A model generated the notes under the pieces. The model was not told where the DNA came from and searched no databases. It saw nothing but the letters and a program-made list of their open reading frames with translations. Below, one piece after another: positions 36,765 through 45,748 of a stretch of DNA of 51,299 nucleotides. Every line of letters begins with the position of its first letter. Position 1 is the stretch's first letter. The position numbers and the translations under genes are program-made. This DNA comes from Acidovorax sp. Leaf78 (GTDB taxonomy: Bacteria > Pseudomonadota > Gammaproteobacteria > Burkholderiales > Burkholderiaceae_C), in NCBI RefSeq assembly GCF_001422735.1, contig NZ_LMLZ01000013.1:1-51299 (forward strand), given 5' to 3'.

Positions 36765-38369
36765 ATGCCCTTGCGTTTCGATCGTTACTCGCTGCTATCT
36801 GCGCCCGCACTGGCGGCCGTCCTGGCGTGCATGGTGCCCGCCGTGGCGGGGGCAAAGCCTTTCAAATGGGCCGGCTCCAGCGACATCCAGTCCATGGACA
36901 TCCACTCGCAGAACAGCGCTTTGGGCAACGGCATCCACGCGGCGGTGTATGAGTCGCTCGTGATGTTCAACAGCCGCACGCTCAAGGTCGAGCCCCTGCT
37001 GGCCACGTCCTGGCAGCAGGTCAGCCCCACGCAGTTGCGCCTGAAGCTGCGCCAGGGCGTGAAGTTCAGCGACGGCTCGGCCATGACGGCCGACGACGTG
37101 GTGTATTCGCTGCAGCGCGCGATGAGCAAGACGTCCACCTACGCCATCTACACCCAGGGCATGGACCGCATCGCGAAGGTGGATGGCGAGACCATCGACA
37201 TCTTCCTGAAGAACCCCAACCCGGTGCTGCTCAACCAGCTGACCGAGCTGCGCGTGATGAGCAAGGCCTGGGCCGAGAAGAACAATGCCGTGGAGCCCAA
37301 GGACATCAAGGCCAAGGACGAAACGTTTTCGCACCGCAACGCCATGGGCACGGGCCCGTTCGTGCTGAAGGAATGGGTGCCCGACCAGAAGATCGTCTTC
37401 GCCGTCAACCCGCTGTGGTGGAGCGCCGGCAAGACCGAGGGCAACGTGACCGAGATCACCTACACGCCCATCAAGTCCGAGGCTACGCGCATCGCGGCAC
37501 TGCTGTCCGGCGAGGTCGACATGGTGCGCGACACCAGCCTGCAGGACCTGGAGCGGCTTCGGGCCAACCCCAATCTCAAGGTCATGGAGATGGTCGAGAA
37601 CCGCACCATCTACCTGGCCATGGACCAGTTCCGCGACGAGCTGCCGGGCAGCAATATCAAGGGCAAGAACCCGCTCAAGGACCTGCGGGTGCGCAAGGCG
37701 CTGTACCAGGCCATCGATGTCGGTACGTTGCAGCGTGTGACCATGCGCGGCATGTCCAAGCCCACGGGCGCCATCGTCTCGCCGCTGGTCAACGGCTGGA
37801 CGGAGGCGGTGGACAAGCGCCTGCCTTACGACCCCAGCGCGGCCAAGGCGCTGCTGGCCGATGCGGGCTACAAGGACGGCTTCGAGGTCGACCTGGCCTG
37901 CAGCAACAACGCCATCATCCAGGACGAAGGGCTGTGCCAGGCCATCACCTCGATGTGGGCGCGCGTGGGCGTCAAGGCCAAGCTGCGCACGCTGCCGGCC
38001 GTCACCTACTACCCCATGGCCCAGCGGCACGAGGCCAGCATCGCGCTGCTCAGCTGGGGCGTGCCCACGTTCGACGCGCTGTACACCCTGCAGTCGCTCA
38101 CGCGCACCAAGACCACCGGCGGCGACGGCAACTACAACCTGGGCCGCTACAGCAACGAACGCATGGACTACATCGTGGACCGCGTGAAGACCGAGATCGA
38201 CCTGCCGGTGCGCAACCGGCTGCTCACCGAAGGGCTGCAACTGCAAAACGACACCGTGGCCAACATTCCACTGCACAACCAGATGCTGGCCTGGGCCATG
38301 AAGAAGAACGTGGATCTGGTGCAGCGGCCGGACAACCGCATCGACTGGCGGTTGATCAAGGTGAATTGA
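36765..38369 (+). CDS. ABC transporter substrate-binding protein, family 5 (peptide/opine/nickel type)
   Basis: This 534-residue periplasmic protein starts at an ATG with a GGAGG site. The signal peptide ends PAVAGA-KPF. The sequence follows the DppA/OppA-like family: FKWAGSSDIQSMDIHSQ, then LKLRQGVKFSDGSAMTADDVVYS, a diagnostic signature, and later MGTGPFVLKEW. It binds a peptide or similar ligand and feeds an ABC importer. No permease or ATPase genes adjoin, so it is an orphan and may use a transporter elsewhere. Its stop is followed by repeats. Confidence 0.92.
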   Translation: MPLRFDRYSLLSAPALAAVLACMVPAVAGAKPFKWAGSSDIQSMDIHSQNSALGNGIHAAVYESLVMFNSRTLKVEPLLATSWQQVSPTQLRLKLRQGVKFSDGSAMTADDVVYSLQRAMSKTSTYAIYTQGMDRIAKVDGETIDIFLKNPNPVLLNQLTELRVMSKAWAEKNNAVEPKDIKAKDETFSHRNAMGTGPFVLKEWVPDQKIVFAVNPLWWSAGKTEGNVTEITYTPIKSEATRIAALLSGEVDMVRDTSLQDLERLRANPNLKVMEMVENRTIYLAMDQFRDELPGSNIKGKNPLKDLRVRKALYQAIDVGTLQRVTMRGMSKPTGAIVSPLVNGWTEAVDKRLPYDPSAAKALLADAGYKDGFEVDLACSNNAIIQDEGLCQAITSMWARVGVKAKLRTLPAVTYYPMAQRHEASIALLSWGVPTFDALYTLQSLTRTKTTGGDGNYNLGRYSNERMDYIVDRVKTEIDLPVRNRLLTEGLQLQNDTVANIPLHNQMLAWAMKKNVDLVQRPDNRIDWRLIKVN

Positions 38370-38430
38370 GGGTTGGCGGGTTGCTGGTTGGAAGGTGGCT
38401 GGGGTGAAGCAGCCGTAGTGCGCGGAAGAC

Positions 38431-38479
38431 GGCCCCCTCTCCCCGACCCTCTCCCGCGAGGGGCGAGGGGGTCAAAGCC
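38431..38479 (+). repeat. CCTCTCCCGCGAGGGG repeat, forward copy
   Basis: GGCCCCCTCTCCCCGACCCT continues with CTCCCGCGAGGGGCGAGGGGG. It is matched in inverted orientation at 38608-38658. It lies 60 bases after the binding-protein stop and could fold as a terminator-like hairpin. Confidence 0.85.
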
Positions 38480-38500
38480 GGGGTAGGGTACGACTCTGGT

Positions 38501-38557
38501 GGAAATGGCCTCTGGCGCGCTTTCTAAAAGCGCTAGAAGCTATTATTTGTATAGCAT
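38501..38557 (-). repeat. AT-core/AGCGCT intergenic repeat, copy 5
   Basis: On the minus strand TGCTATACAAATAATAGCTT runs into CTAGCGCTTTTAG and the arm AAAGCGCGCCAGAGGCC. It sits between the two inverted CCCTCTCCC repeats. Confidence 0.85.
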
Positions 38558-38607
38558 TCTTATCCACTGCATCTCGCCGCACACAACGGCAACAGAGCCG
38601 CAGACAG

Positions 38608-38658
38608 CCCCCCCAAACTCCCTCTCCCCTCGCGGGAGAGGGCTGGCGAGAGGGGGCG
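38608..38658 (-). repeat. CCTCTCCCGCGAGGGG repeat, inverted copy
   Basis: This is the reverse complement of the unit at 38431-38479 with several changes. The shared core is CCCTCTCCCGCGAGGGG. The 377-base gap 38370-38746 holds these repeats and nothing else that I recognise. Confidence 0.85.
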
Positions 38659-38746
38659 TGAGCAGCAGAGCCTCAATACAAACCCCCGCTCTGCGCACGC
38701 TGGCAGCCAGCGCGATCGATCCATCCGTCTGCACCCCATCGGTTGC

Positions 38747-39070
38747 TCACTTCATGGGCTGCCACACGATGATCGCCATGCCCGCCAGCGCCACCAGCAC
38801 CCCCGCCACATCCCACGGCGTGGGCCGGATGCCGTCCACTGCCCACAGCCAGGCCAGCGCCACGCCGATGTAGACGCCGCCGTACGCCGCATAGACGCGC
38901 CCCGCGCCGGCGGTGTCGTGCAGCGTCAGCAACCAAGCAAACAGCGCCAGGCTCAGCGCGGCGGGCACCAGCAGCCATGCCGGCTTGCCCTGACGCAGCC
39001 ACAGCCACGGCAGGTAGCAGCCCACGATCTCGGCCAGCGCTGTGGCCACGAAGAGTGCGAAGGTCTTCAC
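38747..39070 (-). CDS. YnfA (UPF0060) family small membrane protein
   Basis: This 107-residue inner-membrane protein has four hydrophobic helices. The segments [20 protein letters not shown], then [19 protein letters not shown] and [25 protein letters not shown], are highly characteristic of the YnfA family, related to small multidrug transporters. The GTG at 39070 overlaps the stop of the ArsR gene by four bases (GTGA), so it is translated with the regulator. It probably exports a toxic ion or amine sensed by that regulator; the substrate is unknown. Confidence 0.93.
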   Translation of the reverse strand: MKTFALFVATALAEIVGCYLPWLWLRQGKPAWLLVPAALSLALFAWLLTLHDTAGAGRVYAAYGGVYIGVALAWLWAVDGIRPTPWDVAGVLVALAGMAIIVWQPMK

Positions 39071-39828
39071 AGGCCCACCTGCGCTTTCGTTTTCGCATTC
39101 GCCAGACGGGGGCGGTGGGCCGTGTCGTTGCTCGCTGCCTCGCCAGCGGCAGGCGCCGTCCATGCGCGCAGGGCCAGCTCGCCCTCGGCCGAGAAGTGCA
39201 CCACGCGCGAGTCCTTGTCGCGCCGCGCCCAGCCGCGTTCCACCAAGCGCTGCAGCAGCGCGGCACCGAGCGCGCCGCCCAGGTGGTGGCGCCGCTCGCT
39301 CCAGTCCAGGCAGGGGCGGCACAGCATGCGCCGCTGGCGCTCCACCACGGCCGTGTCGATGCCTTGCTGGGCAAACCACTCGGCACCCGCCGTGGTCAGC
39401 GCGAGGCCGCCATCGGCAGCGTGCAGATAGCCCTGGCGCAGCAACGCCTCGTGCAACTGCACGCCCACTTCGCCCGCCAGATGGTCGTAGCAGACGCGGG
39501 CGCGCCGCAGTGCGGGTTCGCGCGGGCTTGCGCGCAAGCGCACGGCGCCTGCACGGAACGCCACGTTCATCAGCGACTCCAGCAACTGCGCCACGTCGCG
39601 GTCGGCCAGGCGAAAGTAGCGGTGCCGGCCCTGGCTCTCCACCGACAGCAGGCCGGCGTCGAGCAGCTTGGCCAGGTGCGCGCTGATGGTCTGCTTGGTG
39701 ACGCCGGCAATGTCCGCCAGCTCGGTGGCCGTGAGGGCGCGGTCGGCCATCAGTGCGGTCAGGACTTCGGCGCGCGCGCTGTCGCCGATGAGCGCGGCAA
39801 TGCGCGCGATGTGGGGGCCGTCTTTCAT
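39067..39828 (-). CDS. ArsR-family (winged helix) transcriptional regulator
   Basis: The N-terminal 90 residues are a winged helix-turn-helix: [14 protein letters not shown], then [21 protein letters not shown] and [10 protein letters not shown] for the wing. The long C-terminal region (to residue 253) is conserved in a subgroup of these proteins and has [21 protein letters not shown], with two cysteines that could sense a metal or redox state. It forms an operon with the YnfA transporter and is divergent from NIPSNAP and ABM genes. A perfect palindrome overlaps its start codon and suggests autorepression. Confidence 0.88.
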   Translation of the reverse strand: MKDGPHIARIAALIGDSARAEVLTALMADRALTATELADIAGVTKQTISAHLAKLLDAGLLSVESQGRHRYFRLADRDVAQLLESLMNVAFRAGAVRLRASPREPALRRARVCYDHLAGEVGVQLHEALLRQGYLHAADGGLALTTAGAEWFAQQGIDTAVVERQRRMLCRPCLDWSERRHHLGGALGAALLQRLVERGWARRDKDSRVVHFSAEGELALRAWTAPAAGEAASNDTAHRPRLANAKTKAQVGL

Positions 39829-39850
39829 GGTTCGATGTTGGGCGAACCAT
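39827..39850. promoter_or_regulatory. Perfect 8-8-8 palindrome overlapping the ArsR start
   Basis: ATGGTTCG and CGAACCAT flank ATGTTGGG. The left arm includes two bases of the ArsR start codon on the opposite strand. It lies in the 90-base gap between the ArsR gene and the NIPSNAP gene and is the obvious operator for both. Confidence 0.65.
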
Positions 39851-39918
39851 CCCGGGCCGTCAAGCGCCTATCGTCAAACCCTCACACACCACACGCATCC
39901 CGACCCGGGCATCACACC

Positions 39919-40263
39919 ATGATCACCTGCTTCATCCGCTACGACATCGACCCCTTCCAGCGCGAGCAGTTCGCCGAATACGCGCGCCGCTGGGGGCAGA
40001 TCATCCCGCGCTGCGGTGGCCACCTGCTGGGCTACTTCCTGCCACACGAAGGGACCAACTACGAGGCGTGGGGCCTCATCGGCTTTGACTCGCTGGCCGC
40101 GTACGAGGCCTATCGCGCCCGCCTGCGCACCGACCCCGAAGGCCGTGCCAACTTCGCGATGGCGCAGGAAAAGCGCTTCATCCTGCGCGAGGAGCGCACC
40201 TTCACCCAGGGCGTCGAAGGCACGCTGGGCCTGCCCGCGCACGCCGTGGAGTCCGCCCCATGA
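39919..40263 (+). CDS. NIPSNAP family protein
   Basis: This 114-residue protein matches NIPSNAP, a ferredoxin-like dimeric fold. [20 protein letters not shown] opens the first strand and helix, and [22 protein letters not shown] covers the second and third strands. The function in bacteria is not established. It is divergent from the ArsR/YnfA operon and overlaps the ABM-domain gene by four bases (ATGA), so the two are coupled and may form a mixed complex. Confidence 0.9.
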   Translation: MITCFIRYDIDPFQREQFAEYARRWGQIIPRCGGHLLGYFLPHEGTNYEAWGLIGFDSLAAYEAYRARLRTDPEGRANFAMAQEKRFILREERTFTQGVEGTLGLPAHAVESAP

Positions 40264-40604
40264 TGGCCGTGATCTTCGAGGTGCTGCCCGCACCCGGCCG
40301 CAAGGACGCCTACCTGGCCGCCGCCGCCGCGCTGCGGCCTGCGCTGGAGCAGGTGGACGGCTTCATTTCCATCGAACGGTTCGAGAGCCTGAGCGAGCCC
40401 GGCAAGCTGCTGTCGCTCTCGTTCTGGCGGGATGAAGAGGCCGTGGCCCGCTGGCGCCAGGTGGAGGCCCACCGCAGCACCCAGCAGGCAGGCCGCGCTG
40501 GCATCTTTGCCGACTACCGCCTGCGCGTGGCCGCCGTGGTGCGCGACTACGGCCTGCACGACCGCGCACAGGTGCCGGTGGATTCACGCCGGGTGCACGG
40601 CTGA
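40260..40604 (+). CDS. Antibiotic biosynthesis monooxygenase (ABM)-domain protein
   Basis: This 114-residue protein has a ferredoxin-like ABM fold: [20 protein letters not shown], then [34 protein letters not shown], of which FISIERFES and SFWRDEEAV are the conserved parts. The histidine in [10 protein letters not shown] fits the same family. ABM proteins include monooxygenases and heme-degrading enzymes, but many have no known role. It is the second gene of the operon divergent from the ArsR regulator. Confidence 0.9.
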   Translation: MMAVIFEVLPAPGRKDAYLAAAAALRPALEQVDGFISIERFESLSEPGKLLSLSFWRDEEAVARWRQVEAHRSTQQAGRAGIFADYRLRVAAVVRDYGLHDRAQVPVDSRRVHG

Positions 40605-40648
40605 GCGGTGCGCTGCATTGCGGCCCTGCCTGAGGCGCACGATCTGCG

Positions 40649-41386
40649 TCAGGGCATGTACCCTGTGCGAAGCGCATGCGCCCAATCCGGCCTCTGCCGC
40701 TGCTCGGCGAGCAGCGCCATCGCTTCATGGTTGTAAGCCACGGCGATGTGCTCCACCTGCCACTGGCCGCCGTGCAGCGTGATCAGCGCGTAGCGCGCAT
40801 CGGGCGTGCCAGATTCCACCGCGTGGTAGACGGGGTGGTCGTCGCTGTACGCCTGCAACCCCACGCTGCCGGGGTTGACCAGCAACTGCGCGCCCAGCCG
40901 CACTGCGCGCGGCACATGGGTGTGCCCGCAGGCGATCACAGGCACCGCAGTCTGTGCATCGAGTCGCTCGCGGATCTCTGCGGGCCGCGCCAGGCGCAGG
41001 GCGTGGCCGTCCAGCGTCTCCAGCAGGTATTCGTGGTCACTGCGCGGCGAGCCGTGGCACAACATTACGTCGTCGGTCAGGCGCAGGCTGTGCTGCAGCG
41101 TGCGCATCCATGCGAACTCGGCCTCTGTGAGCTGCGCGTGCGCATACTGGTCCGATGGGCCTGCGCGCCCGGGCTGCAGGTGCAGTACCTGCCGCTCGTG
41201 GTTGCCCGCCAGCGACAGCCATCCCGATGCCATGAGCCACTGCGCCGTCTCGCGCGGCAGCAGCGGGCCCGAGAGGTTGTCGCCCAGGTTCACCACCCGG
41301 TCGGCGCCGCGCTGGCGGATGTCGGCCGCCACGGCTTCGAGGGCTGCCAGGTTGCCGTGGATGTCGGAGACGAGGGCGATGCGCAT
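40649..41386 (-). CDS. Metallophosphoesterase (YfcE/phosphodiesterase-like)
   Basis: This 245-residue protein opens MRIALVSDIHGNLAALEAV and has NLGDNLSGP, LAGNHERQ, LCHGSPRSD and ACGHTHVPR in order, giving the full two-metal site of the calcineurin-like phosphoesterases. The C-terminal VNPGSVGLQAYSDDHP resembles cyclic-phosphodiesterase relatives. It is cytoplasmic; the substrate is unknown. It follows the membrane-protein gene by 14 bases on the same strand and may be co-transcribed with it. Confidence 0.9.
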   Translation of the reverse strand: MRIALVSDIHGNLAALEAVAADIRQRGADRVVNLGDNLSGPLLPRETAQWLMASGWLSLAGNHERQVLHLQPGRAGPSDQYAHAQLTEAEFAWMRTLQHSLRLTDDVMLCHGSPRSDHEYLLETLDGHALRLARPAEIRERLDAQTAVPVIACGHTHVPRAVRLGAQLLVNPGSVGLQAYSDDHPVYHAVESGTPDARYALITLHGGQWQVEHIAVAYNHEAMALLAEQRQRPDWAHALRTGYMP

Positions 41387-41400
41387 GGTGAGAAAAACTT

Positions 41401-42156
41401 TCAGCAGGGTGACACGGAGATGCTCCCCATGCCCTGGCACAGGTGTCCGCTCACGCGGGCCTGGTTGAACAGCAGGTCGCACAGCCACGCGTACACCACC
41501 GCAATGTAGGCCAACTGGCCCCATCCCACGTAGCTGCCGAAGACGATGGTGGAGAGCCAGTTCTGGCCCCACAGGTACACGCCGCTGCAGATCAGCGTAG
41601 CCGCCAGCAGCGTGGCCGCGGCCGGTACCAGCGCCGCCGCTTGTGCACCGCGGCGCCGCCATGCGGCCAGCCCCAGCAAGGCAAACGCGAGCGCATTCGC
41701 GCCGCTGAAGATGCGCAGCTCGCGCAGCAGCTTGTCTGCCGTGTCGAGGTAAGCCGTGCGGATCAACGCGTCGAGGCGGGCCTGCATCTGCTGCGCCGTG
41801 CCGATCTCCAGCTGCAGGCGCTGCTCGCGCCGCTTGCGGCACTCGCAGGCGGGAATGCCCATCTCGGCGGCTATGGCGGCCACGCGCGCTGGCAGGCCTG
41901 CCGACAGCGCCTTGCGGGCGGCTTCGATCTCTTGCTCCTTGCCCTGCCAGAGAAGCCGCGCCCGCCCGGTCAGAAAGCGCTCATCCAGGGCCTGCAGCTT
42001 CTCGCCGGTTTTCTTTTCAATGTGCTGGCGGATCATGTCGCGCGCCGTGTGCTCGACCCAGGTGGGTTGCAGCAGGGAGGTGATCAGCAAGGCGCCAAAG
42101 AGCAGGCTGCCAAGAAGCGCGATGAGCAGCGTGAACGAGCGAATGAACTGGGGCAT
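41401..42156 (-). CDS. Uncharacterised membrane protein
   Basis: This 251-residue protein has an N-terminal membrane helix, FTLLIALLGSLLFGALLITSL, followed by a charged region of about 110 residues that may form a coiled coil, including KKTGEKLQALDERFLTGR. A CECRK motif with two cysteines lies in it. Three further helices follow, at ALAFALLGLAAWR, LVPAAATLLAATLICSGVYLW and WGQLAYIAVVYAWLCDLLF. I do not recognise the family. It leads a possible two-gene unit with the metallophosphoesterase. Confidence 0.7.
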   Translation of the reverse strand: MPQFIRSFTLLIALLGSLLFGALLITSLLQPTWVEHTARDMIRQHIEKKTGEKLQALDERFLTGRARLLWQGKEQEIEAARKALSAGLPARVAAIAAEMGIPACECRKRREQRLQLEIGTAQQMQARLDALIRTAYLDTADKLLRELRIFSGANALAFALLGLAAWRRRGAQAAALVPAAATLLAATLICSGVYLWGQNWLSTIVFGSYVGWGQLAYIAVVYAWLCDLLFNQARVSGHLCQGMGSISVSPC

Positions 42157-42257
42157 TGGCCGAGCATAGATGGGCACGCCCGGGCGGCCGCCGCATGCGG
42201 CGCCGCCACCGGATCGCGCCGTGAAATCCATCACTCTTGGCGAGAAAACCTGTGGGA

Positions 42258-42998
42258 TCAGGCCGTACCGACTGGCCTTGCGGCCGGCTCTGCGGCGGAC
42301 CTCCACCCGGCTTCCGCCCGCGCAGAGAAAGCGGCCACCGCCGTTGCGGCAGCGGTGTGCGCGACCTGCAGCAGCAAGTGTGGAGCCTCGATGCGAACGA
42401 TCTCCACGTTGGGCAGCGCGCGCTTGATCACCTCCGCCGATGCGCGCTTGATCAACCGGTCTTCCGTGGCTTGCAGGTACAGCACCGGCACTTGCACCGC
42501 GCGCAGCTGGGCGACCACGTTCACCCTCAAGAGGGCGCCCGCCCTGGCGCGCAGCGCTGCCCCCGACACCTTGGCCAGAGTAGCGCGCAACAGGCGCCCC
42601 AGATCCGGCGACGTATGCCGGCCCATGAGAAGTTTTCGTACCAGCCATGCGGGTGCAAGCTCGAAGGGCGTGATGGCCGCAAGCGCGCTCACGGGGTGCA
42701 GCAGCGGCACCGGGTTCGTCGCAAAGGTGGCACACAGCACCACCCCGGCCAGCCCTGGCGGGCAGGACGCAGCCAGCGACAGGGCGATGGGGCCTGAAAA
42801 CGACTCACCCAGCAGCACATAGGGTCCGTCTTGCGGCAGTGCCTGCCGTGCCACCACTTCCAGTGCTTGGTAGCCGAGCGCACTCTGCGTGGGATAGCGC
42901 ACCACCACCGTTCTGATCGATGGGCCCAGCGCTGCGACAAACGGGGCGAACAAGTCGCCCGTGCCGTCCATGCCAGGCAGGAGTACGACGGTGACCAT
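42258..42998 (-). CDS. Alpha/beta-hydrolase
   Basis: This 246-residue cytoplasmic protein has VTVVLLPGMDGTGDLFAPF (oxyanion-hole region), the nucleophile elbow LLGESFSGP, an acid near YLQATEDRLI and a histidine in EAPHLLLQ. It resembles esterase or acyltransferase-like lipases of the pimeloyl-ester BioH type in overall layout, but no substrate can be assigned. The start is ATG 42998; a start at 43070 would add a weakly conserved leader. It follows the FAD oxidase gene by 88 bases on the same strand. Confidence 0.82.
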   Translation of the reverse strand: MVTVVLLPGMDGTGDLFAPFVAALGPSIRTVVVRYPTQSALGYQALEVVARQALPQDGPYVLLGESFSGPIALSLAASCPPGLAGVVLCATFATNPVPLLHPVSALAAITPFELAPAWLVRKLLMGRHTSPDLGRLLRATLAKVSGAALRARAGALLRVNVVAQLRAVQVPVLYLQATEDRLIKRASAEVIKRALPNVEIVRIEAPHLLLQVAHTAAATAVAAFSARAEAGWRSAAEPAARPVGTA

Positions 42999-43086
42999 GC
43001 TCGTTGACAGTGGCTCAGCACACGGCGGCATCCGCACAGCGCCCTGGGATGGCACCACGGCGCGCCTCACACTGCGCCCACAGTGA

Positions 43087-44511
43087 TCACATCGCGAAAA
43101 TCTTTCCCGGGTTCAGGATGTTCTTCGGGTCCAGCGCCCGCTTGATAGACCGCATCATGTCCACCGCGCCCGCCCCCGTTTCGTCCAGCAGGAAGCCCAT
43201 CTTGTGGATGCCCACGCCATGTTCGCCGGTGCAGGTGCCGCCCATGCTCAGCGCGCGGGCCACCAGGGTGTGGTTCATGGCTTCGGCCTTCGCGCGTTCT
43301 TCGGCGCTGTTGGGGTCGATCAGGTAGCCGAAGTGGAAGTTGCCGTCGCCCACGTGGCCGACAAGGAAGTACGGGATGCCGCTGGCTTCGGCCTCGTCCA
43401 CGGATTCGAGCAGGCAGTCGGCCAGGCGGCTGATGGGCACGCAGGTGTCGGTGCTGATGGCGCGGCAGCCCGGGCGGCTTTGCACGGCGGCGAAGTAGGC
43501 GTTGTGCCGTGCGGTCCACAGGCGGGTGCGTTCCTCGGGCGTGCTGGCCCATTCGAAGGCCTGGCCGCCGAATTCGCTGGCGATGTCCTGCACGGTCTCC
43601 GCCTGTTCCTTCACGCTGGAGGGCGAGCCGTGGAACTCCATCAGCAGCATCGGTTCCTCGCGCAGCGAGAGCTTGCTGTGGGCGTTCACCATGCGCACCG
43701 TGTGGTGGTCGATGAGCTCCACGCGCGCAATGGGCACGCCGAGCTGGATGGTCTGGATCACGGTGTGCACGGCCGCCTCGATGCTCGGGAACGAGCAGAT
43801 CGCCGCGCTCACGGCCTCGGGCAGCGGGTACAGGCGCACGGTGATCTGCGTCATGATGCCCAGCGTGCCCTCGCTGCCCACCAGCAGGCGGGTGAGGTCG
43901 TAGCCCGCGCTGCTCTTCTTGGCGCGCGTGCCGGTGTGGATGATGTCGCCGCTGGCCGTGACCACCTCCAGCGCCAGCACGTTCTCGCGCATGGTGCCGT
44001 AGCGCACGGCGTTGGTGCCGCTGGCGCGCGTGGCGCTCATGCCGCCGATGCTCGCGTCGGCGCCGGGGTCGATGGGGAAGAACAGGCCCGTGTCCTTGAT
44101 CGCATCGTTGAGCTGCTTGCGCGTGATGCCGGGCTGCACGGTCACCGTGAGGTCTTCGGCGTTCACACTGAGCACCTGGTTCATGCGGCTCACGTCGATG
44201 CTGATGCCGCCTTGCACGGCCAGCAGGTGGCCTTCGAGCGAAGACCCCGCGCCGTAGGGGATCACGGGCACCTCGTACTGGCTGGCCAGCTTCACGGCGT
44301 CGGCCACGTCCTGCGTGCTCTGGGCAAACACCACGGCCGAAGGCGGGGGCGCCTGCAGCGAGCCCTCGTCGCGCCCGTGCTGCTCGCGCACGGCCTGGGC
44401 CGTGGAGCACTGCGCGCCAAAGCGACTTTGCAGTGCCTCGATCAAGGCCTGCGGTACATCGCGCAGGTGGATTTCTGGAAGCAAGTGGACGGTGGCGGTC
44501 GGGGCGTTCAT
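43087..44511 (-). CDS. FAD-linked oxidase (D-lactate/2-hydroxyacid dehydrogenase, GlcD-like)
   Basis: This 474-residue flavoprotein has an N-terminal PCMH-type FAD domain: VPVIPYGAGSSLEGHLLAV, then PIDPGADASIGGMSATRASG and LLVGSEGTLGIMT. The C-terminal FAD-oxidase domain contains GHVGDGNFHFGYLID and ends with GTCTGEHGVG and the common closing LDPKNILNPGKIF. It oxidises D-lactate, glycolate or a related 2-hydroxyacid and passes electrons to quinone or cytochrome. The ATG has a GGAGA site. It reads on the opposite strand to the GntR-led importer, 373 bases away. Confidence 0.92.
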   Translation of the reverse strand: MNAPTATVHLLPEIHLRDVPQALIEALQSRFGAQCSTAQAVREQHGRDEGSLQAPPPSAVVFAQSTQDVADAVKLASQYEVPVIPYGAGSSLEGHLLAVQGGISIDVSRMNQVLSVNAEDLTVTVQPGITRKQLNDAIKDTGLFFPIDPGADASIGGMSATRASGTNAVRYGTMRENVLALEVVTASGDIIHTGTRAKKSSAGYDLTRLLVGSEGTLGIMTQITVRLYPLPEAVSAAICSFPSIEAAVHTVIQTIQLGVPIARVELIDHHTVRMVNAHSKLSLREEPMLLMEFHGSPSSVKEQAETVQDIASEFGGQAFEWASTPEERTRLWTARHNAYFAAVQSRPGCRAISTDTCVPISRLADCLLESVDEAEASGIPYFLVGHVGDGNFHFGYLIDPNSAEERAKAEAMNHTLVARALSMGGTCTGEHGVGIHKMGFLLDETGAGAVDMMRSIKRALDPKNILNPGKIFAM

Positions 44512-44884
44512 GGGTATGTCTCCGTGGTCGGCGTGTGGAAAACATTCTAGGGGTCACGGACCGGGAACGTGCTGGCGACCCACGGTGCAGGCAGGGTCAG
44601 CCGGCGAGTATGGCCGAGTGGCTTCGGGGGAAGCGGGAGCTGCGGCGCTAAGCCACGGCCGCGGACCGCCTTTGCATCCGGTGGTTGCCTGCCGGGCACA
44701 TGAGGAGTGCTAGCGGGACGGCGCGCCGCTGCAGGCGCCCCTTAGACGCCCCGAACTGACGCTGTGATGCCCCAGGGCGGGGCGCGCAGGCCCGATCCGG
44801 ACGCCGTCAAACCCCTGTGTGCTCCAGCCTGGTGCGCAGAACTTGTATACCAGTTGGCACGGAACCTGCAATCGGTGGAGCGCA
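44512..44884. other. 373-base gap between FAD oxidase and GntR regulator
   Basis: No gene is supported here. It holds the divergent promoters, and a palindrome at 44840-44855. A short string, ATGGCCGAGTGGCTTC (about 44609), recalls the D-arm of a serine tRNA, but no acceptor, anticodon or T-arm follows. Confidence 0.6.
44840..44855. promoter_or_regulatory. GTATAC palindrome upstream of the GntR regulator
   Basis: AACTTGTATACCAGTT is palindromic in 14 of 16 positions and lies 29 bases before the GntR start. GTATAC-centred sites are typical of GntR regulators of the FCD branch, so it is probably its own operator. Confidence 0.6.
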
Positions 44885-45748
44885 ATGACCACCGCCAACG
44901 ACATCAGCAACCGCATCATCGAAGCCGTGATGGCCCAGAAGCTGGCCCCCGGCTCGCGCCTGGGCGAGCAGCAGCTGGCGATGCTGTTCGACTGCAGCCG
45001 CACCATCGTGCGCGAGGCGCTCACGCGCCTGTCCACCCGCGGCATCGTCACTGTGAGCGCGCGGCGCGGCTGGTATGTGATCGAACCGTCGGAAGACGAG
45101 GCCCGCGAGGCCTTCGAGGCGCGCCGCGTGATCGAACTCGGCCTGTTGCACCAGCTCAAGTCGGTCGACAAGGCCGCCGTGCGCCAGCTCAAGGCCCACC
45201 TGCAGCGCGAGAAGGCGGCGCTGGTGGGCAGCGATGTGGGCGTGCGCAGCTTCCTGCTGGGCGACTTTCATGTTTGTCTGGCCGAATGCCTGGGCAACGG
45301 CCTGCTGGCCGACACGCTGCGCGACTTCACGGCGCGCACCACACTGATCGCCATGCTCTACCAGTCGTCGCACGATGCGGCGCAGTCCTGTGCGGACCAC
45401 GTGCGCATCGTCGAGGCGCTGGAGGCCGGCGACATCGCCCGGGCTGAGGCGCTGATGTCCGAACACATCGGCTCGGTGCAGTCGGCACTGCGCCTGCAGG
45501 CCAGCACCGACCCGCTGGCGGGGCTACGCGACGCGCTGGCTCCCATGCACAAGAGCCCTGCCGCCGATCCGGGCGCTGCCAGGTCCGCCATTGCTGCCAC
45601 GCCGGCCCAGCCTGCAACCCCCGTCGCACCTGACAAGAAGCGCCGGCCCCGCAAGCCGCGCGCCGCCACCGCACGTTCCCTTTCCACCGCGTCCGACAAC
45701 GACGCAGCACCCGCCGACGCATCCACCTACCTAGGAGCCCTGCTATGA
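44885..45748 (+). CDS. GntR-family (FCD branch) transcriptional regulator
   Basis: This 287-residue regulator has an N-terminal winged helix-turn-helix: RIIEAVMAQKLAPGSRLGE, then LAMLFDCSRTIVREALTRL, followed by GWYVIEPSEDEAREAFEARRVIE, where the EAR arginine pattern begins the FCD ligand domain. The last 60 residues are an unusual basic and alanine/proline-rich tail (KKRRPRKPRAATAR) that may bind DNA or be unstructured. It overlaps the amino-acid binding-protein gene by four bases and so is co-transcribed with the importer. ATG 44885 has a GGTGGAG site. Confidence 0.9.
   Translation: MTTANDISNRIIEAVMAQKLAPGSRLGEQQLAMLFDCSRTIVREALTRLSTRGIVTVSARRGWYVIEPSEDEAREAFEARRVIELGLLHQLKSVDKAAVRQLKAHLQREKAALVGSDVGVRSFLLGDFHVCLAECLGNGLLADTLRDFTARTTLIAMLYQSSHDAAQSCADHVRIVEALEAGDIARAEALMSEHIGSVQSALRLQASTDPLAGLRDALAPMHKSPAADPGAARSAIAATPAQPATPVAPDKKRRPRKPRAATARSLSTASDNDAAPADASTYLGALL

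Noticed and set aside
44602..44650. tRNA-Ser-like string ATGGCCGAGTGGCTTC
   Set aside because: No matching acceptor stem, anticodon arm or T-loop follows; it may be chance or a tiny remnant.
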